From contig NZ_CP031704.1 in assembly GCF_003428335.1 (NCBI RefSeq), forward strand, positions 186,001-250,000: a DNA stretch of 64,000 nucleotides, written 5' to 3'. A model generated the notes under the pieces. The model saw nothing but the letters and a program-made list of their open reading frames with translations, ran no database searches and was not told the origin of the DNA. Of this stretch, positions 36,504-48,299 are shown piece after piece (the first letter of the stretch is position 1; each line of letters begins with the position of its first letter). This DNA comes from Solimonas sp. K1W22B-7. Its GTDB lineage: Bacteria > Pseudomonadota > Gammaproteobacteria > Nevskiales > Nevskiaceae. The position numbers were made by a program, and so were the translations under genes.

Positions 36504-38654
36504 ATGGATGCGTACAGCACACAGGCAACGCAAGCCCCGGTCCGGCAGCGCATGCTGCTGGTCTGGTTCGGTCTCGGCTTCCTGTGGCTGCTGGTGCTGG
36601 CACTGGTGATCAGCGGCACGCGCCTGGCGTACTACTCCAAGACCCGCTTCAGCGAAAAGCTCGAGCGCGTACAGCGCCTGCAGGAAGCGTTCAAGGAAAC
36701 CTCGGTGCTGATGGGCCTGGTGGTGGAGCTGGAGGGCGGGCAGCGCGACTGGCTGCTGCGGGCAGACCCCAGGGCCCTGCGGCGCTACCGTGAAGCCGGA
36801 GCGCAGCTGCCGCACCAGCTGGCGCGGCTCAACGGCATGTTGCGCGACCGCAACGAATTCCGCTCCGAGATGCTGCGCCTGACCCGGACGGCGCTGGCCG
36901 AACAGCAGGCGCTCTCCGGCCTGCAGGGCCTGGCCGACCGCCAGGGCAGCGACGAGGCCCTGCTGCAGGCGCGCAGCCTCGACGAAGCGCCGGCGATGGA
37001 CGCCACCCGCACTTCGCTGGTGAACCTGCAGATGCACCTGGTGGAGTCGGCGACACGCGAGCAGAACGTGCTCAACGACGTCATCACCCGCCGCAACATG
37101 GCGATCTACCTCACCATCGCGCTGGGCACGATCGGTGCACTCGGTGCGCTGTTCCTGCTGCGCCGCTACTACGTCACGCTGCACGAGGAAAAGCTGCTGC
37201 GCGCGCGCATGCTCGAGTCGCAGACCGAGAGCCGCCGCAAGAGCAACTTCCTGGCCACCATGAGCCACGAGATCCGCACGCCGATGAACGCCATTCTCGG
37301 CTTCAGCCAGCTGCTGCTGGACCGCACCGGCGATTCGGTGAGCCGCCGTTACGTCGAAGCCATCACCGTCAGCGGCCGTTCGCTGCTGGCGCTGATCGAC
37401 GACATCCTCGACCTGTCCAAGGTCGAGGCGGGCAAGGTCGAGATCCGCGCCCTGCCCACCAGCCTGCGCGAGGTCGCCGACGGCGTGGTTGCGGTGTTCT
37501 CGCAGCAGGCCTCGGACAAGCGCCTGCAGCTCAGTGCCGCCGTCGACCCGTCCGTGCCGGACTCGGTACTGCTGGACGTGGCGCGCCTGCGGCAGATGCT
37601 GTTCAACCTGGTCGGCAACGCCGTGAAATACACCGACCGCGGCAGCGTGGCCCTGCGCATCTCCGCGCGTGCCAACCCCGACGACTCCCAGCTGCTGTCC
37701 TGCGTGTTCGAGGTACGGGACACCGGCGTCGGCATCGCCCAGGCCGAGCTGCAGCGCATCTTCGAGCCGTTCGTGCAGGCCGAGGCCGGCCGCGCGCCGC
37801 GCGCCGGCAGCGGCCTGGGCCTGGCGATCACGCGCCAGCTGGCGCAGCGCATGGGCGGCAGCCTGGAAGTCGAAAGCGCGCCGGGGCAGGGCTCCATCTT
37901 CCGTATCCTGCTGCCGCGCGTCGCCGCTGTCAGCACTCCGCCGCCGGAGCAGGCCGCGATCAGCGTCGAGCACGAGGAGGCGCTACGCATCCTGGTGGTG
38001 GACGACGTCGAGCTGAACCGCGAGCTGCTCAGGGCCATGTTCAAGGACACGCCGCATGACCTGCTGCTGGCTTCCGACGGACTGTCGGCACTGCAGATCG
38101 TGCGCGAGCAGCAGCCGCAGGTACTGCTGCTGGACCTGCTGATGCCGGGCGTGGACGGCTTCGAGACCCTGCGGCGCCTGCGCGCCGTACCCTCGCTGGC
38201 GCCGCCGCGCGTGATCGCGGTGACCGCCACCAGCCTGCGCGGCGAACAGGCCGAGCTGCGCAAGCAGTTCGACGGCTACGTCGCCAAGCCCTTCACGCGG
38301 GACGGCCTGTTCGCGGAGATCCGGCGGGTCATGGCCAAGGCAGCGGAGCCGAATGCGTCGTCCGCCGCCGGCCCCGCCCTGCCGCTGCCCGAGACCGTGC
38401 GTCATCGCCTCGAGCGTCTGCTGGTGCGCGACTGGCCGGCGGTCTGTGCCGCGCCGGCGATGCGCGACGTCAAGAATTTTGCGCAGGCGCTGGATGAACT
38501 GGCGCTGGCAGCGGGCCATGAGACGCTGCGCGTCTACGCGCGCGAGCTCAACGATGCCGCATTTGCCTTCGACGCCTTGCGCGTCGAGGCATTGCTGGAG
38601 GAATTCCCGCAGCGCGGTGGGGCACTGCTGGCGAGGGGGAAGGAACAGACATGA
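36504..38654 (+). CDS. Hybrid sensor kinase with CHASE3 and receiver
   Basis: A 716-residue inner-membrane hybrid kinase: membrane helix (about 17-38), periplasmic CHASE3-type helical sensor (about 40-200), second helix (about 205-225), kinase core with H-box M-S-H-E-I-R-T-P (H255), N-box N-L-V-G-N-A-V-K-Y, D-T-G-V-G-I and G-S-G-L-G-L-A, then a receiver (V-V-D-D-V near 496, acceptor D544 in L-D-L-L-M-P-G) and a helical C-terminus of about 110 residues that may be an Hpt-like end but lacks a clear Hpt His. The ATG at 36504 gives a natural N-terminus; 36438 would add 22 residues. It overlaps the next gene by ATGA. Confidence 0.93.
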   Translation: MDAYSTQATQAPVRQRMLLVWFGLGFLWLLVLALVISGTRLAYYSKTRFSEKLERVQRLQEAFKETSVLMGLVVELEGGQRDWLLRADPRALRRYREAGAQLPHQLARLNGMLRDRNEFRSEMLRLTRTALAEQQALSGLQGLADRQGSDEALLQARSLDEAPAMDATRTSLVNLQMHLVESATREQNVLNDVITRRNMAIYLTIALGTIGALGALFLLRRYYVTLHEEKLLRARMLESQTESRRKSNFLATMSHEIRTPMNAILGFSQLLLDRTGDSVSRRYVEAITVSGRSLLALIDDILDLSKVEAGKVEIRALPTSLREVADGVVAVFSQQASDKRLQLSAAVDPSVPDSVLLDVARLRQMLFNLVGNAVKYTDRGSVALRISARANPDDSQLLSCVFEVRDTGVGIAQAELQRIFEPFVQAEAGRAPRAGSGLGLAITRQLAQRMGGSLEVESAPGQGSIFRILLPRVAAVSTPPPEQAAISVEHEEALRILVVDDVELNRELLRAMFKDTPHDLLLASDGLSALQIVREQQPQVLLLDLLMPGVDGFETLRRLRAVPSLAPPRVIAVTATSLRGEQAELRKQFDGYVAKPFTRDGLFAEIRRVMAKAAEPNASSAAGPALPLPETVRHRLERLLVRDWPAVCAAPAMRDVKNFAQALDELALAAGHETLRVYARELNDAAFAFDALRVEALLEEFPQRGGALLARGKEQT

Positions 38655-39763
38655 ACGACTTTGCGGACAGGGGACGTCCGGCGCCGCTGGTCATGGTGGT
38701 GGACGACAACCCGGCCAACGTGCAGCTGCTGGGGCAGCTCCTCGATGGCGCGGGCTACAACGTCGTGCCCGCCACCAGCGGCACGCAGGCACTGGAGCGT
38801 GCCGCCTCGCGCCAGCCCGACCTGGTACTGCTGGACATGGTGATGCCGGGCATGGACGGCTACGAGGTGCTGCGCCGCCTGCAGCAGTTGCCGGGCCTGG
38901 CCGACCTGCCGGTGATCTTCGTCACCGCCTCCGACAGCCTGGAGGACCTGGCGCGCGGCTTCGACCTGGGCGCGGTGGACTACGTCACCAAGCCCTTCGT
39001 CGCCAAGGAGCTGCTGGCGCGCGTGCGCACACACGTGGAACTGAAGCGCTCCCGCGATCACCTGCAGATGGTGCTGCGCGAGCGCGACGAGATCGTCAAC
39101 ATCGTCGCGCACGATCTCAAGAATCCATTGACCTGCATCCGCTTCGCCAACCAGCTGCTGATGCGCAACAAGGACGAGTCGCGCCGCCTCGAGCTGATGC
39201 AGGAGATCGAAGACTGCAGCGAGGAGGCCCTGGAGTTCGTGCAGCGCTTCCTGACGCAGCGCGCCGAGGGCGAGGCATTGCGCCAGCTGCACAGCGAGCC
39301 GGTGGACCTGCGCGAGCTGGCGGCGCAGGCACTGCGCCTGCAGCAGGCGGCCGCCGAGGTGCGCGGCCTGCGCCTGCGCCTGGAAGCCGCGGAACCGGAG
39401 GTCACTGCCCTGGGCGACCGCATGGCCGCGCGCAATGTGCTGCAGAACCTGCTCTCCAACGCCATCCGCCATTCGCCGGAAGGCGAGGAGGTCCTGGTGT
39501 CGCTGGAACTGACGCGCGTCGGCGGTGCCCGCTGCCTGGTGCTGGACCGCGGCCCCGGCATTTCCGAGGCCGACCAGAAGAAACTGTTCCAGCGCTTCGC
39601 GCGCATCGTCACCGCCAAGGCCACGCCGGAATATTCCACCGGCCTGGGCCTGGCCATCGCCAAGCACGACATCACGCGCATGGGCGGGCATCTCTGGTAC
39701 GAATCGCGGCCGGGCGGCGGCAGTGTGTTCGGCTTCGAGTTGCCGCAGCAGCGGGTTGCTTAA
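38651..39763 (+). CDS. Receiver-histidine kinase fusion
   Basis: A 370-residue soluble protein with an N-terminal receiver (V-V-D-D-N, acceptor D62 in L-L-D-M-V-M-P-G, K in V-T-K-P-F) followed by a kinase module with H154 in V-A-H-D-L-K-N-P-L, N-box N-L-L-S-N-A-I-R-H, D-R-G-P-G-I and G-L-G-L-A-I. It has no membrane helix and no DNA-binding output. Coupled to the CHASE3 hybrid kinase by a 4-base overlap, it likely forms a phosphorelay with it. The output partner is not in the window. Confidence 0.93.
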   Translation: MNDFADRGRPAPLVMVVDDNPANVQLLGQLLDGAGYNVVPATSGTQALERAASRQPDLVLLDMVMPGMDGYEVLRRLQQLPGLADLPVIFVTASDSLEDLARGFDLGAVDYVTKPFVAKELLARVRTHVELKRSRDHLQMVLRERDEIVNIVAHDLKNPLTCIRFANQLLMRNKDESRRLELMQEIEDCSEEALEFVQRFLTQRAEGEALRQLHSEPVDLRELAAQALRLQQAAAEVRGLRLRLEAAEPEVTALGDRMAARNVLQNLLSNAIRHSPEGEEVLVSLELTRVGGARCLVLDRGPGISEADQKKLFQRFARIVTAKATPEYSTGLGLAIAKHDITRMGGHLWYESRPGGGSVFGFELPQQRVA

Positions 39764-39789
39764 CTGGCTGACGACGTCGGCGCTTGATT

Positions 39790-40054
39790 GTAGGAGCGAG
39801 CTTGCTCGCGACTTCGTTCGATCCTCACCGAACCGTTCATCCCGAGTGCCGCGAAGCGGCGTATCGATGGACGCACCTCTTGGTTCCCTCTCCCCGTTTA
39901 CGGGGAGAGGGCTAGGGTGAGGGGCGCGAGCTTTCGAGTGGAAGCCCAAGCGGGAATGCCGGCGACTACGCCGGTCAGGAGCCGCGGATCTCTGGAGGTT
40001 TATTTCGCCCAAGGGCGAGTTACTTCTCTTTGATATACGTCAAAGAGAAGTAAC
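39790..40054. repeat. Cluster of intergenic inverted repeats
   Basis: The 789 bases between 39763 and 40553 hold no convincing gene. They contain GTAGGAGCGAGCTTGCTCGC (39790-39809, REP-like half), CCCTCTCCCCG-TTTA-CGGGGAGAGGG followed by CTAGGGTGAGGGG (39886-39924), and a perfect 15-bp hairpin GTTACTTCTCTTTGA / TCAAAGAGAAGTAAC (40019-40054). A GTGCGCACCGCGCACC unit lies near 40296-40311. All are of types seen widely between genes of Xanthomonas- and Pseudomonas-like bacteria. Confidence 0.8.
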
Positions 40055-40500
40055 CAAAAGAAAACGTACCCTTGTATCGGCGCCCCGCTCACGCGGGGTG
40101 CCCCGCCCAGTGGTCGGTCGCTGAGGGGTCGGACACACAGGCCGTCCATGGCCTGCGTGTCCTCGGCCGGACATCCTGTCCGGCTCGACCCCTGCGCCCG
40201 ACCCCTGTGCGGGCGCCGCTACGAGGGAACCCGGAACATCAAAAGCATTCGCTGCGCTCACCAAGCCATTGGAAGACAACTGTCGCCTGTAGGGTGCGCA
40301 CCGCGCACCATTGAGCGTGGCCAAGACCGCTCGGCGTGCACAATGCGCACCCGGGGCTGTACTTTGAGACCTCAGCCTTCCAGGCGTACGATCCCCGCGC
40401 CCGGCGTCGGAATGCTTCCGAGCCCTTTCCCTGGGAACCAGGCGATTGATGAGGTCTAGCGGAGCGGCATGCTCCGCGTCGGGTCATCAGGCACCCAAAG

Positions 40501-40530
40501 AAAAACGCCCCGCAATGCGGGGCGTTTTTT
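40501..40530. terminator. glnA terminator
   Basis: AAAAACGCCCCGCA / TGCGGGGCGTTTTTT, 20 bases beyond the glnA stop; it can work in both directions. Confidence 0.95.
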
Positions 40531-40552
40531 GTACAACCGACAACCCGCTCGC

Positions 40553-41962
40553 TTACAGCGAGTAGTACATGTCGAACTCGATCGGGTGCGTCGTCATGCG
40601 GAAGCGGGTGACTTCCTGCATCTTCAGCTCGATGTAGGCATCGATCACGTCGTCGGTGAACACGCCGCCCTTCTTGAGGAACTCGCGGTCGTTGTCCAGG
40701 GCGTCGAGCGCCATGTCCAGGCTGTGGCAGACGCGCGGGATCAGCTTGTCCTCTTCCGGCGGCAGGTGGTACAGATCCTTGTCCTGGGCTTCGCCCGGGT
40801 GGATCTTGTTCTGGATGCCGTCCAGGCCGGCCATCATCATGGCGGCGAAGGCGAAGTACGGGTTGGCGCTGCTGTCCGGGAAGCGCACTTCGATGCGGCG
40901 GCCCTTCGGGTTCGCCACGTACGGAATGCGGATCGAGGCCGAGCGGTTGCGGGCCGAGTAGGCCAGCATGACCGGCGCTTCGAAGCCCGGCACCAGGCGC
41001 TTGTAGCTGTTGGTGCCCGGGTTGGTGAAGGCGTTCAGGGCCTTGGCGTGCTTCAGGATGCCGCCGATGTAGTACAGCGCGGTCTCGGAGAGGCCGCCGT
41101 ACTTGTCACCGGAGAACAGGTTCTTGCCGCCCAGGGCCAGCGACTGGTGGACGTGCATGCCCGAGCCGTTGTCACCGACGATCGGCTTCGGCATGAAGGT
41201 GGCGGTCTTGCCGTAGCTGTGCGCCACGTTCTGCACCACGTACTTCAGCTTCAGGACTTCGTCAGCCTTCTGGGTCAGCGTGCCGAACTTCACGCCGATT
41301 TCGCACTGGCCGGCAGTGGCGACTTCGTGGTGGTGCACTTCAACGCCCATGCCGACGGCTTCCAGCGTCTCGCACATGGCGGAGCGGATGTCCTGCAGGC
41401 TGTCGACCGGCGGAACCGGGAAGTAGCCGCCCTTGATGCCCGGACGGTGACCCATGTTGCCGCCTTCGTAGGCCTTGCCCGAGTTCCAGGCGGCGTTTTC
41501 GGCGTCGATCTCGACGAAGCAGCCCTTCATGCCGGAGTCATAACGGATGCTGTCGAAAATGAAGAACTCATTCTCGGGGCCGAAGAAGGCCTGGTCGGCG
41601 ATGCCGGTGGACTTCACGTAGGCTTCGGCGCGCTTGGCCAGCGAGCGCGGGTCGCGCGAGTAGCCTTCGCGGGTGGACGGCTCGAGCACGTCGCAGGTCA
41701 GGACCAGCGTGGTGTCTTCGAAGAACGGATCGATGAAGGCGGTGCTGGCGTCCGGCAGCAGGATCATGTCGGACTCGTTGATGCCCTTCCAGCCCGCGAT
41801 CGACGAACCGTCGAACATCTTGCCGTCGACGAACAGGTCGTCATCAACGGTGCTGGCGGGAACGGTCACGTGCTGTTCCTTGCCGCGCGTGTCGCAGAAG
41901 CGGAAGTCGACGAACTTCACGCTCTTTTCCTGGATAAGCTTCAAAACTTCTTTACCCGACAT
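40553..41962 (-). CDS. glnA: Glutamine synthetase, type I
   Basis: A 469-residue dodecameric enzyme that makes glutamine from glutamate, ammonia and ATP. It has [29 protein letters not shown] and the adenylylation site D-L-Y-H-L-P-P-E with Tyr398, so the enzyme is of the regulated beta type. A sigma-54 promoter lies at 42033-42048, about 60-70 bases before the start, as expected for NtrC control. The AGGAGT before the start is a good ribosome binding site. No ntrBC is next to it in the window. Confidence 0.98.
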   Translation of the reverse strand: MSGKEVLKLIQEKSVKFVDFRFCDTRGKEQHVTVPASTVDDDLFVDGKMFDGSSIAGWKGINESDMILLPDASTAFIDPFFEDTTLVLTCDVLEPSTREGYSRDPRSLAKRAEAYVKSTGIADQAFFGPENEFFIFDSIRYDSGMKGCFVEIDAENAAWNSGKAYEGGNMGHRPGIKGGYFPVPPVDSLQDIRSAMCETLEAVGMGVEVHHHEVATAGQCEIGVKFGTLTQKADEVLKLKYVVQNVAHSYGKTATFMPKPIVGDNGSGMHVHQSLALGGKNLFSGDKYGGLSETALYYIGGILKHAKALNAFTNPGTNSYKRLVPGFEAPVMLAYSARNRSASIRIPYVANPKGRRIEVRFPDSSANPYFAFAAMMMAGLDGIQNKIHPGEAQDKDLYHLPPEEDKLIPRVCHSLDMALDALDNDREFLKKGGVFTDDVIDAYIELKMQEVTRFRMTTHPIEFDMYYSL

Positions 41963-42032
41963 GGGTTACTCCTGTCACGGTGTGGTGAGAATGGTGTTTG
42001 GGCTGGGCTGCCCCCAGCGTGCGCCAAAAAGA

Positions 42033-42048
42033 TGCACGAAGCATGCCA
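42033..42048 (-). promoter_or_regulatory. Sigma-54 promoter of glnA
   Basis: On the minus strand TGGCATGCTTCGTGCA: exact GG-N10-GC spacing and a near-consensus -24 element. It is enclosed in a GCCAAAA / TTTTGGC inverted repeat (42022-42054). The remaining 41963-42282 spacer contains an AT-rich stretch (42145-42190) upstream of glyQ and the palindrome CATAAGCTTATG. Confidence 0.72.
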
Positions 42049-42282
42049 TTTTGGCGTCTGACGGGGAACGGCGGGCGGCAGCATGGTAGCGGAAAACCGC
42101 AGGAACGGCGCGCCCTGCATAAGCTTATGAGGGCCCGCGAGGCACTGTTTTATTTATTAAAAATTTCTCGCAAAATTTAATATTTAATCTCACGGCCATT
42201 GCGATCAACGTGTTCCCGTAAACGCAACGGTATACTCCCGGCCCTTCGCGCGCGGGCGTGAACGAGCACAGGGTTTTTTCGC

Positions 42283-43176
42283 ATGACTTTCCAGGACCTC
42301 ATCCTCAAGCTCCAGCAGTTCTGGGCCGGCCACGGCTGCGTGATCGTGCAGCCCATGGACATGGAGATGGGTGCCGGCACCTTCCACTGGGCCACCTTCC
42401 TGCGCGCCCTGGGCCCCGAGACCTGGAACACCGCCTACGTGCAGCCCAGCCGCCGCCCCACGGACGGCCGCTATGGCGAAAACCCCAACCGCCTGCAGCA
42501 CTACTACCAGTTCCAGGTGCTGATGAAGCCCTCGCCGGCCAACATCCAGGAGCTGTACCTGGACTCGCTGCGCATGCTCGGCTTCGACCCGCTGACCCAC
42601 GACATCCGCTTCGTCGAGGACAACTGGGAATCGCCGACGCTGGGCGCCTGGGGCCTGGGCTGGGAGGTCTGGCTCAACGGCATGGAAGTCACCCAGTTCA
42701 CCTACTTCCAGCAGGTCGGCGGCATCGAGTGCCGGCCGGTGGCGGGCGAGATCACCTACGGCCTCGAGCGCCTGGCGATGTACATCCAGAAGAAGGAAAG
42801 CGTCTACGACCTGGTCTGGAGCGACACCGGCGGCCGCGTGGTGACCTATGGCGACGTCTACCACCAGAACGAGGTCGAGCAGTCCACTTACAACTTCGAG
42901 CACGCCGACACCGCCACGCTGTTCGAGCGCTTCAGCAAGGCCGAGGCCGAATGCCAGCGCCTGCTGGCGCTGGACCCGCCGCTGCCGTTGCCGGCCCATG
43001 AGCGGACCGTGCAGGCCAGCCATGCCTTCAACCTGCTCGACGCCCGCGGCGCGATCAGCGTCACCGAGCGCCAGGCCTACATCCTGCGTGTGCGCACCCT
43101 GGCCCGTGCCTGTGCCGAGGCCTATTACAACTCGCGCGCCCGCATCGTCGGCTTCCCCCCGCTGAAAGCGGCCTGA
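42283..43176 (+). CDS. glyQ: Glycyl-tRNA synthetase alpha subunit
   Basis: The 297-residue catalytic subunit of the bacterial alpha2beta2 Gly[49 protein letters not shown]. Its partner glyS, normally directly downstream, lies 5.1 kb away at 48300. A terminator follows the gene, so the subunits are transcribed separately. A TATACT at 42231 may be its -10 box. Confidence 0.98.
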   Translation: MTFQDLILKLQQFWAGHGCVIVQPMDMEMGAGTFHWATFLRALGPETWNTAYVQPSRRPTDGRYGENPNRLQHYYQFQVLMKPSPANIQELYLDSLRMLGFDPLTHDIRFVEDNWESPTLGAWGLGWEVWLNGMEVTQFTYFQQVGGIECRPVAGEITYGLERLAMYIQKKESVYDLVWSDTGGRVVTYGDVYHQNEVEQSTYNFEHADTATLFERFSKAEAECQRLLALDPPLPLPAHERTVQASHAFNLLDARGAISVTERQAYILRVRTLARACAEAYYNSRARIVGFPPLKAA

Positions 43177-43192
43177 AGTCCTGCGTTCCGAA

Positions 43193-43217
43193 AAGCCGCC
43201 ACAGGGCGGCTTTTTTG
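43193..43217 (+). terminator. glyQ terminator
   Basis: AAGCCGCC-ACAG-GGCGGCTT followed by TTTT. Confidence 0.93.
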
Positions 43218-43316
43218 TTGGCGCCGCGTGACGCAGTTTGCGCCCCGGCCTGCGCGCGCAGGCCTATGATGCGATAGCGGGGCCGGGAACTCCGCATCCG
43301 ACCACCAGGGGGAAAC

Positions 43317-44390
43317 ATGCGCACGATCTTCGCCGCACCGCGGGCACTCACTCATTCGCTGCGCGCGGCCCTGCTGCTCACCGCCATCGGCCTGGCGGCC
43401 TGCACCGACATCGACGATGGCGGGCCACTGGCCAACGGCAGCGCCGGCCGCCCCGCGATCATCGGCAACGCCGCCGCCGGCCTGGTCAACGGCCCTGCGG
43501 CCGTCGCGCGTTTCGACAATCCCGCCACCGCCGAGGTCGGGCCCGACGGCACGGTCTACGTTGCCGACTTCAACAACAATGCCGTGCGCGCCATCGCGCC
43601 CGACGGCACCGTGCGCACGCTGGTGGCACAGGCCGGCTTCGTGCGGCCCTTCGGCATGACGTTCTCGCCCGACGGCAGCCTCTACGTGCAGACCGACGGC
43701 AACGACCTGGGCCAGCGCGACGGCACCACCGGCACGGTCTGGCGGGTGAATCCCGCCACCGGGGCGGCGACAGTCGTCGCGCGCAACCTCGGCCGCCCGC
43801 GCGGGCTGCTGGCCCTGAGCGGCAACCGCATCGTGCTCAGCGACGTCGCCCATCACGTCATCGCCTTGCTCAACACCACCAGCGGTGCGGTGACGCCGCT
43901 GGCCGGCAGCGCCGACATGCCGGGCTTTGCCGACGCCACCGGCGCCGACGCGCGCTTCAGCCGACCCTATGGCGTGGCGCTGGCCGCCGACGGTTCTCTT
44001 CTGGTCGCCGACCAGGACAATCACCGCATCCGCCGCGTCACCCTGGCCGGCGTCGTCACCACCTTCGCCGGCACCGGCACCGCGGGCAGCGCCAACGGTC
44101 CCGTCGCCACCGCCACCTTCAACGGGCCGCAGGACGTGGCGGTGGACGGCTCCACGGTCTACGTCGCCGACACGCTCAACTACCGGGTGCGCCGCATCGC
44201 CGGCGGCAACGTCACGACGATCGCCGGCAGCGGCGTGCGCGGCTTCGCGCCGGGCGAGGGGCTCACCGCGCAGTTCGCCGGTCTGGAGGGCTTCGATCTG
44301 ACCGACGACGGCAACACGCTGTGGATTGCCGACGGCAGTGGCGGCATGGACGACGGCTTCAACCGCGTGCGCCGCGTGCGGGTGCGCTGA
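43317..44390 (+). CDS. NHL-repeat beta-propeller lipoprotein
   Basis: A 357-residue lipoprotein (lipobox I-G-L-A-A-C after a hydrophobic run) made of NHL-type blades: repeated V-Y-V-A-D-(F/T)-x-N, H-R-I-R-R-V, T-F-A-G-T-G-T-A-G, G-V-A-L-A-A-D-G-S-L-L-V-A-D. About six blades fit. Such proteins are usually binding scaffolds or lyases of the periplasm or surface. The role is unknown. It is one of four genes lying between glyQ and glyS. Confidence 0.9.
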   Translation: MRTIFAAPRALTHSLRAALLLTAIGLAACTDIDDGGPLANGSAGRPAIIGNAAAGLVNGPAAVARFDNPATAEVGPDGTVYVADFNNNAVRAIAPDGTVRTLVAQAGFVRPFGMTFSPDGSLYVQTDGNDLGQRDGTTGTVWRVNPATGAATVVARNLGRPRGLLALSGNRIVLSDVAHHVIALLNTTSGAVTPLAGSADMPGFADATGADARFSRPYGVALAADGSLLVADQDNHRIRRVTLAGVVTTFAGTGTAGSANGPVATATFNGPQDVAVDGSTVYVADTLNYRVRRIAGGNVTTIAGSGVRGFAPGEGLTAQFAGLEGFDLTDDGNTLWIADGSGGMDDGFNRVRRVRVR

Positions 44391-44406
44391 GCCTGGGGCA
44401 AAAGAA

Positions 44407-44436
44407 AAGGCCGCCGGTGATCGGCGGCCTTCTTCA
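44407..44436. terminator. Terminator between the NHL gene and lpxO
   Basis: AAGGCCGCC / GGCGGCCTT stem between two convergent genes, with A-rich and T-rich flanks. Confidence 0.88.
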
Positions 44437-44459
44437 TTGCGGCAAGCCCGCAGCCGGCC

Positions 44460-45368
44460 TTACAGCGCCCAGGCCACCAGCAAGCCGACCAGGCCGAGAT
44501 GCAGCGTCCACTTGCCGAGCTTGTAGCTGCGCGGATTCTTCTTCTTCAGTGCCTTCATCGTCGCCTTGTAGCTGACGACGGCCCCGCTCAGCCGGTTGCC
44601 GACGCCCGAGATGTTGCTGTCGAGGTTGTCGATATAGAACAGGCCGTTGAAGAAGCGCGCGAAGCGGTAGTAGAACCACTGCAGCGGCGCCAGCTTCATC
44701 GGCCGGTCGATGTCGGTCATCAGGATCAGGCGGGGGATCTCGGTGTCGTTATAGGCCGAGTGGATGTAGGTTTCGTCGAACAGCACGCTGTCGCCATCGC
44801 GCCAGACATAGTGTTCGCCATTGACCATCAGGCCGCATTTTTCAGAGTTCGGCGTCGACAGCCCCAGCGAATAGCGCAGGCTGAACGCGAAGGGGTCATG
44901 GTGCTGTGTCAGCTTCTTGCCCGGCATCAGCACGGCGAACAGCGCCAGGTTCATGCCCGGCACCTGGTCGATCAGCGCGCGCGTCCTGGGCGCCAGCGCC
45001 TTTGCCGAGGGAATGTCCAGGTCGTAGATCTTCAGGTAGAAGCTCTTCCAGCGGTTGTCGCGGTAGAAGCTGCTGCCCGGCAGGTCATTCTTGATCGCGA
45101 TGTGGCCCTGGCCGTAAAGCGCCAGCGCTTCGTCGCGGATGATTTCCCAGTTGTCCTGCAGCAGCTTGAGCTGCGGGAAGGTCTCGACCGGCGGCAGGCG
45201 CGACTTCGTCGAGACGCGCGAGAGCAGATACGCCGGGATGTTGAGCGGCACCGTGAAGGTGGAGAAATCGGTCAGCTGGCGCGCAAAGGGCAGGTGCACC
45301 CGGTTTCGCATCCGGACGAACACCAGCGAGCCGACATAAGTCAGGAATATCACGATCAACACAGTCAC
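44460..45368 (-). CDS. lpxO: Lipid A 2-hydroxylase LpxO (aspartyl/asparaginyl beta-hydroxylase fold)
   Basis: A 302-residue Fe(II)/2-oxoglutarate dioxygenase, the usual LpxO length, which hydroxylates the secondary acyl chain of lipid A at the inner membrane. It has an N-terminal membrane helix (2-18), F-A-R-Q-L-T-D, L-Q-D-N-W-E-I-I-R, the metal site Q-H-H-D-P-F with H156/H157 and D158, S-L-R-Y-S-L-G-L, F-D-E-T-Y-I-H (H203) and R213 for 2-oxoglutarate, and a second hydrophobic stretch at the C-terminus. The similarity to Salmonella-type LpxO runs over the full length. Confidence 0.88.
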   Translation of the reverse strand: MTVLIVIFLTYVGSLVFVRMRNRVHLPFARQLTDFSTFTVPLNIPAYLLSRVSTKSRLPPVETFPQLKLLQDNWEIIRDEALALYGQGHIAIKNDLPGSSFYRDNRWKSFYLKIYDLDIPSAKALAPRTRALIDQVPGMNLALFAVLMPGKKLTQHHDPFAFSLRYSLGLSTPNSEKCGLMVNGEHYVWRDGDSVLFDETYIHSAYNDTEIPRLILMTDIDRPMKLAPLQWFYYRFARFFNGLFYIDNLDSNISGVGNRLSGAVVSYKATMKALKKKNPRSYKLGKWTLHLGLVGLLVAWAL

Positions 45369-45478
45369 AAAGCTTCTCCCATGCGCCGAATATGATAGTC
45401 CATGGCTGGGAGTACAGCCCAGGCACCCAAAAGGGCGCCGGATCGCTCCGGCGCCCTGGTCCGCCGCCTCGCGGGGCC

Positions 45479-45907
45479 CTACACCACCACTACCTTCAAG
45501 CCCACCTCGATATTCCCGCGCGTTGCCTTGGAATACGGGCAGAACTGGTGGGCAGCCGCGATCAGCTTGTCCGCGTCCGCCTGCTCCAGGCCGCCGACCC
45601 AGGCGGTGATGTCGGCCTTCAGGCCAAAGCCGGTCTCGTCCGGCCCGATGCCCACCGCCACCTCGATCTCCACCGACTTGGGCTTGAGGCCCAGCTTGTT
45701 GGCCAGGAAATCCACCGCGCCACCGAAGCAGGCGGCGTAGCCGGCGGCGAACAGGTCTTCCGGCGTGGTGGTGCCCGGCTTGCCGGGCCCCCCCATCGCC
45801 TTGGGCACGGAGAGGTCGGCCTTGACCACGCCGTCGCGGGATTCGGTATGGCCGTTGCGGCCGCCGGAGGACACCGCGTGGGCGGTGTAGAGCACATTGA
45901 CTGCCAT
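45479..45907 (-). CDS. ohr: Organic hydroperoxide resistance protein (Ohr/OsmC family)
   Basis: A 142-residue thiol peroxidase reducing fatty-acid and other organic hydroperoxides. It has the two redox cysteines C60 (A-G-Y-A-A-C-F) and C123 ([12 protein letters not shown]), and the typical A-R-G-N-like loop. It starts 38 bases after the katG stop on the same strand, so it is likely co-transcribed as a peroxide-defence pair. No OhrR or OxyR gene is nearby. Confidence 0.95.
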   Translation of the reverse strand: MAVNVLYTAHAVSSGGRNGHTESRDGVVKADLSVPKAMGGPGKPGTTTPEDLFAAGYAACFGGAVDFLANKLGLKPKSVEIEVAVGIGPDETGFGLKADITAWVGGLEQADADKLIAAAHQFCPYSKATRGNIEVGLKVVVV

Positions 45908-45945
45908 GTTTGTCTCCTTCTCGTTGTTCCGATTGTCAGGGCTGC

Positions 45946-48279
<2,334 letters not shown>

Positions 48280-48299
48280 TCAAAAAGCCTTACAAACCC

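Noticed and set aside
40072-40459. Small frames on both strands in the spacer before glnA
   Set aside because: Composition is unlike protein, frames overlap repeats, and no start signals are present.
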